DNA from: Chitinophaga pinensis | GTDB lineage: Bacteria > Bacteroidota > Bacteroidia > B-17B0 > Aurantibacillaceae | DNA length: 64,000 nucleotides | Assembly (NCBI GenBank): GCA_945860225.1 | Contig: CAMAPT010000011.1 | Span: 1-64,000 of the forward strand | Direction: 5' to 3' | Shown: one piece after another, positions 11,101 to 19,459 of the stretch | Layout: each line of letters begins with the position of its first letter | Position numbering within the stretch: position 1 is the first letter of the stretch | Made by a program: the position numbers and the translations under genes | The notes under the pieces: generated by a model | The model's input: the letters and a program-made list of their open reading frames with translations, nothing else | What the model was told of the DNA's origin: nothing | The model's database searches: none

Positions 11101-11930
11101 CTCAGTATTTCTATAATCCCTTTTTTACCAGGTAAATGAGCAGCCCCCACCCCTGCAAATAAACTCTTTGAGCGGCAAATCGAATCAATATGGTGGGCCA
11201 TAATCTCATTTCTATCATCAATTAAATACTTTTGTGTGTATTTAGTGGCATAAGTTAAATGCATTAAACTATCTAGTTGATCTAGATCTTCGTACCTGTA
11301 AGCATCGTTGATGCCTACTCTAATATGATGAAGATTAATTTTAGGATTATTATCTGTTGACCGATTTCTAGGATAGTTGATAGATCCTTTACCTGTCATT
11401 ATGAGCGAAGTTTTAAAATTTTCGAGGCTAACAATCGTTTTATTTAGTCTTGTACCTGTTTGGTAAATATATAAGTCTAAATAGGTCGATTCTTCATAAT
11501 CTTCATAACCTTCATTGGTTCTGTATAATAATCCATTAATGATTAAAGGTTCCTGAGCTAAAATTTCAGAATATCTTAAATTATCAGGTATATTTAGTTT
11601 AAAAGCCTCCCTGTAAAAATCTGTATTTAAATTGGTATTCGGATTATTGTAGGCCTCCAACATACCTATATCCTTCATGTTTTTCAACCATTGATCGGGA
11701 TTAGTTTCCAAACCTACAACATCCACTTGAGATAAGGCGATAAAAAACGAATCAGAAAGATGATAGGCTTTCTTTTCGCTAACATGCATAGTACCATATA
11801 AATAGGATGACTTTTGTAAACCATTCCCACTAATTTCCCAAAGCAAACCCTGATATTGCTTTTGAGCCACACATGGCCATTGAAACAAGAAAATACATAT
11901 TAGGCTAGCAACTCTATAAAATAAATTCAT
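8196..11930 (-). CDS. Exported TraB/GumN-family protein with ~900-residue C-terminal extension
   Basis: I place the start at 11930 rather than at an ATG 33 bp upstream, because from there the protein begins directly with a signal peptide (MNLFYRVASLICIFLFQWPC) giving 1244 residues. The first ~300 residues match the TraB/GumN fold: LLWEISGNG, YLYGTMHVS and, near its end, GAAHLPGKKG, the paired GTxH and GAxHLxG motifs of this metalloprotease-like family (TIKI/TraB/PrgY). Typical members are about 300 residues, so the rest is an added region in which I recognise no family; it contains helical stretches resembling HEAT-type repeats (about residues 800-1000). The product is probably periplasmic or surface-attached. 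Substrate is unknown. It stands alone between a tRNA and ftsY. Confidence 0.8.
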   Translation of the reverse strand: MNLFYRVASLICIFLFQWPCVAQKQYQGLLWEISGNGLQKSSYLYGTMHVSEKKAYHLSDSFFIALSQVDVVGLETNPDQWLKNMKDIGMLEAYNNPNTNLNTDFYREAFKLNIPDNLRYSEILAQEPLIINGLLYRTNEGYEDYEESTYLDLYIYQTGTRLNKTIVSLENFKTSLIMTGKGSINYPRNRSTDNNPKINLHHIRVGINDAYRYEDLDQLDSLMHLTYATKYTQKYLIDDRNEIMAHHIDSICRSKSLFAGVGAAHLPGKKGIIEILRKKGYTVRAVASTTTKSGSKIRKRVDRLEKTRPSIIQYADDSLYSFNLFEKPILIASLKGYTYHLTTDMSNGAYYSICRQMTYGSVINHSPEKLSLKIDSLLYEGVPGKILSKKHFVDESGIIGIDVLNKTIKGDLQRYKIYFTETEMIIFKMSGKENYVEGNEAKRFFNSIHFRLKKNQSLISFFPATKGFSVSIPPTYHYTNSKRNYTHGLAEELFAYDKSSNTCRGVMHYYYNDFTCLEEDSFELRLLAEYTLKNFGYATNIQLKLATEQHLPCVFFSAENKELNKSLYAKLVINGVHYYLVYELIDKSREIAKPDDFINSFQIIDFKHIYPMRLITDDDLGFTVVDEIMEGSNNQIQESLLSFYHQLEDENKPKTMNEAFNFDSGTKTYYSPTSGEHISIERTKYNDYDYRDSMTFWNDIKTHIRSNSTFTISHAVLNKCGNRETLEMRLSDKGSARVIKRQYILEGGTLFCLSAVYDSTRGLTLWTDSFFKSFRHKAPDPRKSIFKNKIPELLTDLTSKDSSKRYASRQSLGSFQISLHKKNAEELLSFLKSPEFFKVNEATRAVLLFNTGNLRQEAFIPVFKSLYNQYEDSSFIQMAILNGLGYLKTQKSSDTFLELLKTKTPLTGNEQSIENSMSPLYDSLELCVNYFPSLLSLTTLDEYKTPIYKLFSNLVIRELVPAKQYEVHVPEILTEASHELKRYYASAHKTNKNEWNEGSEEAFLSLDDQLEMMNEYAEMKGQKTYPIYHTMTERYASVLFPFYETHAGVKQYIDKLFKIKDESILLNIYLMALKHPIQVPDSIWKYFSNNNKTMFKTYEALLKLNLIDKFDQSKLSQIEFCKVKIADNIISGIEFESGETGNQSLQADSLYFIEKKHVKNNQDEGDMYFYHRVNNDTKEKTLAYAYVNKPKKEELVTAIEVIDIQRAIEQGQSTEQIIKEVCSEFYYKHRPRYIPKNSYAEVVD

Positions 11931-12025
11931 ATACACAAATGAGGATACCATTAAAGGTACCATAAAATGCGTGAACTTAAAAAAGATTTAAATTTAAAAC
12001 AATGTTTGTTTTAACAGTTGAGCTA

Positions 12026-13006
12026 TTAATTGGTATTAAACAAACTATCTACAAATTCTGAACGATTAAATACTTGTAAATCATCCATTTTTTCGCCAAC
12101 ACCAATATACTTAACCGGTATTTTAAATTCATCAGAAATACCAATTACGACACCACCCTTAGCCGTTCCGTCTAATTTTGTTAGTGCCAAAGATGTGACA
12201 TGGGTAGCAGCTGTAAATTGCTTGCATTGCTCAATAGCATTTTGTCCCGTACTTGCATCTAAAACTAATAAAACATCATGAGGCGCATCAGGAATAACCT
12301 TTTTCATAACATTTTTAATTTTAGTTAACTCATTCATTAAGTTAATTTTATTGTGTAATCGCCCTGCGGTATCAATAATAACGATATCAGCCCCTTTAGC
12401 CTTGGCACTACTTAATGTATCATAAGCCACACTTGCAGGATCGGCATTCATCCCTTGAGACACTATATCAACACCAACTCGCTGACTCCAAATAGTTAAT
12501 TGCTCCACGGCTGCTGCTCTAAATGTATCAGCTGCCCCTAAAACGACGTTATAACCAGCCTGCTTAAACTGATGAGACAATTTACCAATCGTCGTTGTTT
12601 TCCCTACGCCATTAACACCAACTACCATAATCACATACGGTGTTTTTTCACCGGTTGATAAATTAGGTAATTTTGGAATCTCGAACGATGTTGTATCCAA
12701 TGAATTATTTTCAGTTAACAAGGCCGCAACCTCTTCTTTCAGGAGATTATTTAATTCTCCCGTTCCAACATATTTATTTGCCGCAACGCGATCCTCAATA
12801 CGTTTAATAATCTTTAGCGTAGTATTTACACCGACATCACCTGTAATCAAAACCTCTTCTAGATTATCTAATACGTCAGCATCTACGGTGGATTTTCCGG
12901 CAATGGCCTTAGCTAACTTTCCGAAAAAACTTTCCTTAGTTTTAGATAATCCCTCGTTTAAACTTTCCTTTTCTTTTTTACCGAATAATTTATTAAAAAA
13001 TCCCAT
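12026..13006 (-). CDS. ftsY: Signal recognition particle receptor FtsY
   Basis: SRP-type GTPase that docks ribosome-SRP complexes at the inner membrane. Visible motifs: P-loop GVNGVGKTTTIGKL (about residues 128-141), the DTFRAAAVEQL stretch, DTAGRLHNK (G3) and TKLDGTAKGG (G4 and following). The N domain is short, with only a brief charged N-terminus, as usual for Bacteroidota FtsY (326 residues). The ATG lies 5 bp after the stop of the SIMPL gene, so the two are probably co-transcribed. Confidence 0.97.
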   Translation of the reverse strand: MGFFNKLFGKKEKESLNEGLSKTKESFFGKLAKAIAGKSTVDADVLDNLEEVLITGDVGVNTTLKIIKRIEDRVAANKYVGTGELNNLLKEEVAALLTENNSLDTTSFEIPKLPNLSTGEKTPYVIMVVGVNGVGKTTTIGKLSHQFKQAGYNVVLGAADTFRAAAVEQLTIWSQRVGVDIVSQGMNADPASVAYDTLSSAKAKGADIVIIDTAGRLHNKINLMNELTKIKNVMKKVIPDAPHDVLLVLDASTGQNAIEQCKQFTAATHVTSLALTKLDGTAKGGVVIGISDEFKIPVKYIGVGEKMDDLQVFNRSEFVDSLFNTN

Positions 13007-13011
13007 AATGC

Positions 13012-13746
13012 TTATAATTCAAATGAAAGTTTGACTGTTATACTTGCTGTTTTATGTTTCGATTTCGTATTAAACGAACCACCCCATGAATAATCTTCAT
13101 TGGTATTTTGACCAGTTATTTGAAATACTCCCATTTCCGCTTCTTTTAAATTTTTAATATGACTTTTTGCATTTTCTGCGATGCTTTCGGCCCTTCTCAA
13201 AGCATCCTGTGTTGCACCTTTAAGAAGCTCTAATTTCAAGTCGGCTAACTTTGTATAATAATAATCTGGCTCATCTGCTGTAAATTCAATGCCTTGTTCT
13301 ATTAAATTTCCCACCTGAGTAGTTGATTTTTCTACAGCTGCTAAATTTTTCGATTCGACCACAACTTCTTGAAGCAAATTAAAACCATCAAAAATACTTC
13401 CTGTGGCATTACCCTCATTATTGTATAATTGTTTGTAATTCCTATTAATCTTTAGAGATGAAAACGAAATTTCTTTATCATTAATACCATTACTTTTCAA
13501 GAACGACTTAACGGCCTCTATATCACTTTTCATCAATGAATTAGCCTCACTTAAAGTAAAAGCATTTCTAGAAAAAGAAGCCTTCCACACGATTAAATCT
13601 GAATCGAAATTTTCAGTACCTAAACCTGTTACACTAATATTATTAAAACCTACATGCGTTTTTTCCCAACTAGATGCTAATTTAAAGCTAATAATAACTA
13701 ATGCTAAGCCTATAATGGAAGATGAAATGATTTTGGATTTATTCAT
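13012..13746 (-). CDS. SIMPL-domain (DUF541) protein
   Basis: 244 residues. An N-terminal hydrophobic segment (IIGLALVIISFKLASSW) acts as signal peptide or membrane anchor and is followed by the SIMPL pattern: an early VTGLGTENFDSDLIVWKASF strand, the mid-region RRAESIAENA helix, and C-terminal ITVKLSFEL. The family is envelope-located with no defined enzymatic activity. It precedes ftsY by 5 bp. Confidence 0.85.
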   Translation of the reverse strand: MNKSKIISSSIIGLALVIISFKLASSWEKTHVGFNNISVTGLGTENFDSDLIVWKASFSRNAFTLSEANSLMKSDIEAVKSFLKSNGINDKEISFSSLKINRNYKQLYNNEGNATGSIFDGFNLLQEVVVESKNLAAVEKSTTQVGNLIEQGIEFTADEPDYYYTKLADLKLELLKGATQDALRRAESIAENAKSHIKNLKEAEMGVFQITGQNTNEDYSWGGSFNTKSKHKTASITVKLSFEL

Positions 13747-13850
13747 GAAAAAATTAATATTTTTTAAATTGTTTCTGATTCAACATGTTTTCGTTTATCG
13801 AACAGCAGGGCTATGAGTGATTAGCAACCATTTATTTTTTGAATTCTCCT

Positions 13851-13891
13851 TAAAACAAAAAAATTTCTTCCTCATAAAGAAAGAAATTTTT
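13851..13891 (-). terminator. Terminator of the rpmB-rpmG-DUF4295 operon
   Basis: An 11-bp AT-rich stem (AAAAATTTCTT/AAGAAATTTTT) is followed on the minus strand by TTTTGTTTTA, 24 bp after the DUF4295 stop codon. Confidence 0.65.
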
Positions 13892-13914
13892 CGAAATCAT
13901 ATCTATTAAAAAAT

Positions 13915-14067
13915 TTACTTTTTTAAATAGTCTGCCACTAATTCATTTTGAACTATTTCCTCTCTGAATGCATAAGCACCAGTTTTAGGAGACTTAACCA
14001 CTTTAATCACTTTAGTAAAACTATTTCCTTTACCTGTTTTTAACGTTGCAACTACTTTCTTTGCCAT
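13915..14067 (-). CDS. DUF4295-family small protein
   Basis: A 50-residue basic protein, beginning MAKKVVATLKTGKGNSFTKV and ending VADYLKK. It is the third gene of the L28-L33 operon, 21 bp downstream of rpmG. The family is known from Bacteroidota, where it sits beside rpmG; a ribosome-associated role is plausible from position and charge but is not shown here. Confidence 0.85.
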   Translation of the reverse strand: MAKKVVATLKTGKGNSFTKVIKVVKSPKTGAYAFREEIVQNELVADYLKK

Positions 14068-14088
14068 TGTATTTTAGTTTTATCGAGA

Positions 14089-14271
14089 TTATTTAATTTC
14101 TTTATGAACTGTCATTTTTCTCAAGATTGGATTGTATTTTTTCAATTCAATACGATCCGGAGTATTTTTCTTATTTTTAGTCGTAATATAACGAGATGTT
14201 CCGTGTTTACCACTATCCTTGTGCTCAGTGCACTCTAAAATTACTTGAATTCTATTACCTTTCTTTGCCAT
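14089..14271 (-). CDS. rpmG: Ribosomal protein bL33
   Basis: 60 residues with the L33 signature: [29 protein letters not shown] and the C-terminal [17 protein letters not shown]. It lacks the paired zinc CxxC motifs, so it is the zinc-free form. Second gene of the operon, 19 bp after rpmB. Confidence 0.97.
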   Translation of the reverse strand: MAKKGNRIQVILECTEHKDSGKHGTSRYITTKNKKNTPDRIELKKYNPILRKMTVHKEIK

Positions 14272-14290
14272 TTTTATTTATTTTAATGAA

Positions 14291-14527
14291 TTAAGCTAAA
14301 ATTCCGCCTTCAACAGCATCCTTTAAACAAGCAAAAATTCCTTTTTTATTAATATTCTTGATAGCCGAAGTAGACACGCGAAGAGTTACCCACTCACCAG
14401 TTTCCGGAACAAAAAACTTTTTAGTTTTTAAATTTACTTTAAATTGACGACGGCTTTTAGCGTTAGAGAAAGAAACGTTATTTCCTTTCATTGCTTTTTT
14501 ACCTGTTAATTGACAAATACGTGACAT
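14291..14527 (-). CDS. rpmB: Ribosomal protein bL28
   Basis: 78 residues beginning MSRICQLTGKKAMKGNNVS, with SRRQFKVNLKTKKFFVPE and a final GGILA typical of Bacteroidota L28. First gene of the rpmB-rpmG-DUF4295 operon; a consensus promoter lies about 40 bp upstream. Confidence 0.97.
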   Translation of the reverse strand: MSRICQLTGKKAMKGNNVSFSNAKSRRQFKVNLKTKKFFVPETGEWVTLRVSTSAIKNINKKGIFACLKDAVEGGILA

Positions 14528-14568
14528 GTTATAATATTCTTTAAATGTTATCCATTAAAATAGGGACG

Positions 14569-14598
14569 CAAATATAGTATTTCTTTTTTAACCTACAA
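14569..14598 (-). promoter_or_regulatory. Promoter of the rpmB operon
   Basis: Minus-strand TTG at 14598-14596 and TATATTTG at 14576-14569, separated by 19 bp, match the Bacteroidota housekeeping consensus. The predicted start of transcription is about 35 bp before the rpmB ATG. Confidence 0.7.
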
Positions 14599-14654
14599 AA
14601 AATTGTATGTTTTTTTCTAAAAATCTTATACTTGCGTCCTTAAGCAGTTAAATT

Positions 14655-16535
14655 TTATTTAGAAAAACGTCTTCTACGTTCTCCACCTTCACGATTTCCA
14701 CCAAACGATTTTTCTTCTCTTGGTTTATCATATGAACGTCTTTCTCCACCACCTACTCCACCTTCGCGGTTAAATGATTTACGCTCTCCACCTTCACGAT
14801 TTCCACCAAATGATGAACGACGCTCTCCGCCACCGTATGATTTGCGTTCTCCGCCACCATAAGATTTACGCTCTCCGTTTCCATAAGAACGACGGCCATC
14901 TTCTCTTGAACCGCCTCCGTAAGAACGTTTTTCTCCATATCCTCCAGAAGATTTTGCTTTAGAAACTTCAAAAGAAATCACGCGCGCATTAAATTCGATA
15001 CCTTTTTTATTTAAAGCTAAAAATTCATCCACACATTTGTTTTCTGTTTCAAAAAACGAGAAACTATTTTTAACATCAACATTAAAAATTAAACGTGGAT
15101 TTAAACTAGTAACTTCAGCTAAAAAGTCTTTAATCGAATTTCTATTAAATCCATCCAACTGCCCCATATTTACAAAGAAACGTGTTGTTTTACCATTATT
15201 TCCGCCTTCATTAGAAATATTTAAATCTTGTGAATTTTGGTAATAGGTATAGAATCTATTGAATTCTTCAGAAACAAAACGTTTAATTAATTCTTCTTTA
15301 GATAAATCTTTCAATTCATCGTAAATTTTCGGAAGATATTTCTCAATCTCTTCATCTTTCACCTCAACGTCGTGCAATTTGGTCACTAGATGAAATAATT
15401 GTTTTTCACATACAGCAACTCCATCTGGAACTACTGCTTTAGTAAACGAATTTTGAATAATACGTTCAATGTCTTTTATTTTTCCAGATTCTCTTGGAGT
15501 GACAATAGCAATAGATATACCTGTTTTACCTGCACGACCTGTACGACCACTTCTGTGTGTATAGTTTTCTGCTTCCTCAGGTAAATTGTAATTAATAACA
15601 TGAGTTACATTATTCACGTCTATTCCACGAGCGGCAACATCTGTAGCAACTAACATCTGTAACGTACGGCTACGGAAACGCTTCATTACCAAGTCACGTT
15701 GAGCCTGAGATAAATCTCCATGCAATGCATCTGCATTATAACCATCTTTGATTAAATTATCAGCAACTTCTTGAGTTTCTGCTTTTGTACGGCAAAAAAC
15801 GATACCAAAAATATCAGGATAAAAATCAGCAATTCGTTTTAACGCAGCATATCTATCACGTTGATTAACTAAATAATATAAATGCTGAATGTTTTCGTTA
15901 CCTTGATTTTTCTTTCCAACACTAATTTCTATGGGAGTTTCCATGTATTTACTTGCAATACGCTCAACCTCGCGAGGCATTGTTGCTGAAAATAACCATG
16001 TGTTTTTTGTAGGTGGTGTGTTACCTAAAATCAAATCCAAATCATCTTTAAAGCCCATGTTTAACATTTCATCAGCTTCATCTAACACAACAACATCAAC
16101 ATGTGATAAATCGATCGCCTTGCGATCTATTAAATCTACTAATCGACCTGGAGTTGCAACAACCACTTGAGATCCTGTTTTTAAATCTCTAATTTGTCCC
16201 ATAATAGGCGCACCACCATAAACAGCAGTTACTTTTAAGCCGTTAAGATACTTAGAATAGTTAATTAAGTCCTTGCTAATTTGCACACACAACTCACGAG
16301 TGGGAGCTAAAATTAAAGACTGGGTAAAACGAGAGTTTAAATCAAGTTTCATTAATAATGGCAGGCCAAATGCTGCTGTTTTACCTGTTCCTGTTTGAGC
16401 TAACGCTACCATATCGGTAGATTTTCCTTGCAATTGAGGAATAGTTTGTTCTTGGATAGGCGTAGGATTTTCGAAGCCCATCTCGGTCACGGCTTTTAGG
16501 AGCATTGGCTCCAAGCCTAATTCTTGAAATGTCAT
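14655..16535 (-). CDS. DEAD-box RNA helicase with DbpA-type RNA-binding domain and Gly/Arg tail
   Basis: 626 residues. Core motifs in order: Q motif FENPTPIQEQTIP, motif I AQTGTGKTAAF, PTREL, TPGR, motif II DEAD (VVVLDEADEMLNMGF), SATMP, and motif VI HRSGRTGRAG. A DbpA-like RNA-binding fold follows (TTRFFVNMGQLDGFNR ... INFNARVISFEVSK at about 455-535). The last ~90 residues are repeats of the GGGERKSYGGGERR type, an RGG-like flexible RNA-binding tail common in Bacteroidota DeaD/CsdA helicases. Likely role: RNA remodelling in ribosome assembly or cold adaptation. The structured leader upstream would fit control at the mRNA level. Confidence 0.93.
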   Translation of the reverse strand: MTFQELGLEPMLLKAVTEMGFENPTPIQEQTIPQLQGKSTDMVALAQTGTGKTAAFGLPLLMKLDLNSRFTQSLILAPTRELCVQISKDLINYSKYLNGLKVTAVYGGAPIMGQIRDLKTGSQVVVATPGRLVDLIDRKAIDLSHVDVVVLDEADEMLNMGFKDDLDLILGNTPPTKNTWLFSATMPREVERIASKYMETPIEISVGKKNQGNENIQHLYYLVNQRDRYAALKRIADFYPDIFGIVFCRTKAETQEVADNLIKDGYNADALHGDLSQAQRDLVMKRFRSRTLQMLVATDVAARGIDVNNVTHVINYNLPEEAENYTHRSGRTGRAGKTGISIAIVTPRESGKIKDIERIIQNSFTKAVVPDGVAVCEKQLFHLVTKLHDVEVKDEEIEKYLPKIYDELKDLSKEELIKRFVSEEFNRFYTYYQNSQDLNISNEGGNNGKTTRFFVNMGQLDGFNRNSIKDFLAEVTSLNPRLIFNVDVKNSFSFFETENKCVDEFLALNKKGIEFNARVISFEVSKAKSSGGYGEKRSYGGGSREDGRRSYGNGERKSYGGGERKSYGGGERRSSFGGNREGGERKSFNREGGVGGGERRSYDKPREEKSFGGNREGGERRRRFSK

Positions 16536-16594
16536 TTGTTTTTGTTTAAATTATTTATACTGACTGCTTAATAAGATCTAATTTCCGCAGTAGC

Positions 16595-16633
16595 TGTAAA
16601 GGAAATTCTGTCCGACGTTGGACTGTCTTTACA
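16595..16633 (-). promoter_or_regulatory. Structured leader of the DEAD-box helicase mRNA
   Basis: On the minus strand TGTAAAG (16633-16627) pairs with CTTTACA (16601-16595) and encloses a GTCC/GGAC hairpin (16623-16610) with an AACGTC loop. The element lies 60 bp upstream of the helicase ATG. Autoregulation or cold response is inference from the gene type. Confidence 0.45.
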
Positions 16634-17115
16634 AAATGGAGTGCAGGTATCAAATCTGATTGCCTGACAAAGGTAGAACTTTTTTATCGAATAAAAAAAA
16701 TAAACTCAAAAAAACTTTATCAATTAGCTTCAAAGATTACAGGAATTGTATTATTTTTAATTATAACCAATGCATTTAACCTTAGTTAAATAAGGAATTA
16801 ACCACATAATATTGTTTTTTAAATATAAAAAAATAACTTTGTTAGAATTTAGTGAAATAAACGATAAATTATTATTGTTTTAACGATGAATTAATTATAT
16901 TTTTGTGATAGTTCGTGTATTTAATACAAATAATTAAGCATTCAAACATGTTATTTTATATTTGATTTGTTGTGATCTTTTATGAATTATTATAATTAAA
17001 AAAATTAACATACAACTTTAACGCAAAAAATAGATAAATAATTTAATCATTAGACTATACTATCTTCTAACATCCAAACACATAAAATACTTAAGCCTCT
17101 AAAAAAACGATACTT
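16634..17115. other. Divergent intergenic region, AT-rich
   Basis: About 480 bp between the helicase leader and the SPOR gene. I see no coding frame. It is extremely AT-rich and holds a plus-strand promoter candidate (16875-16905) and a second TATATTTG box at 16957-16964. Confidence 0.6.
16875..16905 (+). promoter_or_regulatory. Candidate promoter for the SPOR gene
   Basis: TTG at 16875-16877 and TATTTTTG at 16898-16905 with a 20-bp spacer fit the Bacteroidota consensus. It would give a leader of about 200 nt; the box at 16957-16964 is an alternative without a good upstream TTG. Confidence 0.45.
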
Positions 17116-18309
17116 ATGAAAAAAATACTTACACTAATAGCAATTGCCAGTTTTTCTTCTCTATTTTCTCAAATTACGATTAATACCAATTTTCCGTCCA
17201 TGATGGATGTTGGTTCATCAGTTGAGTTGGATGTTAAAATTAATAAAGGCGCGTTAGTTAGTTTTGCTAAATATCACATTGATGTTCCAGTGGGTTATTC
17301 AATTTACTTAATTGATGCTAAAGGTGGGAGTTTTACCTTTGAAAATCAAAGAGGTAAAATTGTTTGGGTTTCGGTTCCTAGTGATCCTGAGTTTAGTGTA
17401 AAATTGAAACTACAAGCTAACGAAAATGCTGTTAGCCCTGGAACTTTTGCACAAAAATTTTATTATATAGTAGATAATGAAAAAAAGGAAGTTAGTGCTT
17501 CACCAGCTGTAATTACTATAGGAAAACCAAATCCTTCTGATATTGCGGCAAGTAACCCTACTGATACAAAAACAAATACTGAGCCAACTAAAACACAAGA
17601 AACTTTAACTTCTTCAAATACTGATAACAAATCTGCAGAGAATACTACTAATAAAAACGAAAAACCAACCACTGATGTAGTTGCTTCATCGAATTCTACA
17701 GATTCAAAAAACACCACTGCCCAATCTTCCAATTCAAACAATCAATCAACTTCTGCCGACTCTAAAACGGTATCTAGCTCTAAATCTTCTGAATCAAACG
17801 TTGCAGCAACAGAAACACCAAAAACAGAAGGTAAATCTGCAACATCAGCTGTAAAAACTGATGAAACTGCTAAGGCTAACAATAATCTAACATCAACTAC
17901 AAAACAATCTGATTCTAAAACAACAGATTCTAAAAATGCAAGCCAAGCAACAGCTTCAAATACGAGTAATACAAATTCAGAATCTAAACCTTCTGGAAAT
18001 TCAAAACCTGCCGCAACTAAAAATACAGATTCTAAAACCACAACATCAAACGAAACCAAAGTAGCTGATAATTCTGTTGCGGGTATGACCTTCAAAGTGC
18101 AGATTGGTGCCTACTCTAGCCAACCCGCAAAAAGTTTATTTACTAAAGCAGGAAAAGTTAACATTGATTTAATAGAAGGTATGTACAAAGTTACAACCGG
18201 AAACTTTAATACCTTAGAAGATGCGCTTAAATATCGTGATGAATTACAGACTAAAGGATTTAATGATTCATTTATTGCTAAATACAAAAACGGTTCTCGT
18301 ATAAACTAA
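17116..18309 (+). CDS. SPOR-domain exported protein with Ser/Thr/Asn/Lys linker
   Basis: 397 residues. A signal peptide (KKILTLIAIASFSSLFSQ) precedes a beta-rich domain (about residues 20-135) and a linker of roughly 190 residues made almost only of S, T, N, K, A, E and D. The C-terminal 75 residues are a SPOR domain (MTFKVQIGAYSSQPA ... EGMYKVTTGNFNTLEDALKY), which binds denuded peptidoglycan glycan strands. It is therefore likely periplasmic and tied to cell-wall sites. A strong terminator follows. The repetitive linker has A-rich codons, which reflects composition rather than transfer. Confidence 0.88.
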   Translation: MKKILTLIAIASFSSLFSQITINTNFPSMMDVGSSVELDVKINKGALVSFAKYHIDVPVGYSIYLIDAKGGSFTFENQRGKIVWVSVPSDPEFSVKLKLQANENAVSPGTFAQKFYYIVDNEKKEVSASPAVITIGKPNPSDIAASNPTDTKTNTEPTKTQETLTSSNTDNKSAENTTNKNEKPTTDVVASSNSTDSKNTTAQSSNSNNQSTSADSKTVSSSKSSESNVAATETPKTEGKSATSAVKTDETAKANNNLTSTTKQSDSKTTDSKNASQATASNTSNTNSESKPSGNSKPAATKNTDSKTTTSNETKVADNSVAGMTFKVQIGAYSSQPAKSLFTKAGKVNIDLIEGMYKVTTGNFNTLEDALKYRDELQTKGFNDSFIAKYKNGSRIN

Positions 18310-18351
18310 ATCACATTTCTATCAGATATCAATTTTAATTCAATAATTAAC

Positions 18352-18400
18352 AAAAACTACTAAACGACAATCTTCATGATTTAGTTTAGTAGTTTTTTTA
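18352..18400 (+). terminator. Intrinsic terminator after the SPOR gene
   Basis: A 14-bp perfect stem (AAAAACTACTAAAC/GTTTAGTAGTTTTT, 18352-18365 and 18384-18397) ends in a T run, 43 bp past the stop codon. Confidence 0.9.
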
Positions 18401-18486
18401 TGTCTAAAAAAATGTTTAGTATTGTTTCATATTGCTTGAATATTATCAAAATAGATTTAAATATTACAGTATATTAATTTTTAAAT

Positions 18487-19422
18487 ATGGTATTTGCGGT
18501 CATAGACTTAGGAACAAACACATTTAACCTTCTGATAGCAGAAAAACAAGCAGATAATACATTTAAAAAGTTATTTAAAACCAAAATCCCAGTTAAATTA
18601 GGCGAAGGTTCAATTAATTTGGGATTTATATCAGCCATACCTTTTCAAAGAGGTATAGAAGCGTTACAAACCTACAAGGGCTATTTAAACAAATATAAAG
18701 TTCAACAAACCTTTGCATTTGCAACATCGGCAATTCGATCTGCGTCAAATGGTCGTGATTTTGTAGAACAAGCTCGCGAACATACTGCTATTGACATCAC
18801 CATTATTGACGGCAGTGAAGAGGCAGAGCTCATTTATCATGGGAATAAAATGGCTGTGAAAATGGACGAAAAAATTTCTCTAATCATGGATATTGGAGGA
18901 GGCAGTACGGAATTTATCTTAGCTAACAATAATACCATTTTTTGGAAAGAAAGTTACTTACTGGGCGCAGCTCGTTTACTAGAAAAATTTCGACCATCAG
19001 ATCCAATCACTTCTTCAGAAATAAATGAATTTAATGATTATTTGCGACAAAAACTCCACACTTTATTTGAAGCGATTCGTTCTTTTAAGCCTGAATCATT
19101 AATTGGGTCATCTGGAGCATTTGACTCTATTGTTGACATGATAGGAGAAGAATTTAATACTATTACTTTAAATGAATTACTTACTGAATATCCAATAGAA
19201 TTATCAAAATATATTTACGTTAGTAATAAAATCAAAAAATCAACTCTTAAAGAAAGACGAGAGATTAAAGGACTAATTGATATGCGTGTCGATATGATTG
19301 TTATTTCTGTATTATTAATTGATTTTATATTGACTGAATTAAAGTTAAAAAACATAAGAGTGTCTACGTTTTCATTGAAAGAGGGTGTAATCAGTCAGAA
19401 ATTAGGATTATCACTTTCTTAA
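18487..19422 (+). CDS. Ppx/GppA-family phosphatase (exopolyphosphatase)
   Basis: 311 residues of the ASKHA-fold Ppx/GppA domain: phosphate-1 motif FAVIDLGTNTFNLLIAE at the N-terminus, ATSAIRSASNG, and phosphate-2 motif LIMDIGGGSTEF near residue 140. It lacks the C-terminal HD-like domain of E. coli Ppx and GppA, as is usual for the short form. Members hydrolyse polyphosphate or pppGpp; which substrate applies cannot be told from sequence. The next gene starts 37 bp downstream. Confidence 0.9.
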   Translation: MVFAVIDLGTNTFNLLIAEKQADNTFKKLFKTKIPVKLGEGSINLGFISAIPFQRGIEALQTYKGYLNKYKVQQTFAFATSAIRSASNGRDFVEQAREHTAIDITIIDGSEEAELIYHGNKMAVKMDEKISLIMDIGGGSTEFILANNNTIFWKESYLLGAARLLEKFRPSDPITSSEINEFNDYLRQKLHTLFEAIRSFKPESLIGSSGAFDSIVDMIGEEFNTITLNELLTEYPIELSKYIYVSNKIKKSTLKERREIKGLIDMRVDMIVISVLLIDFILTELKLKNIRVSTFSLKEGVISQKLGLSLS

Positions 19423-19459
19423 TTTTTTGCAACTATAATCTTTCCGTAATTTTGAATCA

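Noticed and set aside
14753-14971. Antisense and shifted frames over the helicase tail
   Set aside because: They come from the repetitive Gly/Arg/Ser codons of the RGG-like tail.
17463-18095. Antisense frames of 92 and 117 codons across the SPOR gene
   Set aside because: They mirror the low-complexity Ser/Thr/Asn linker, have biased Val/Phe/Leu/Ser composition and no initiation context.
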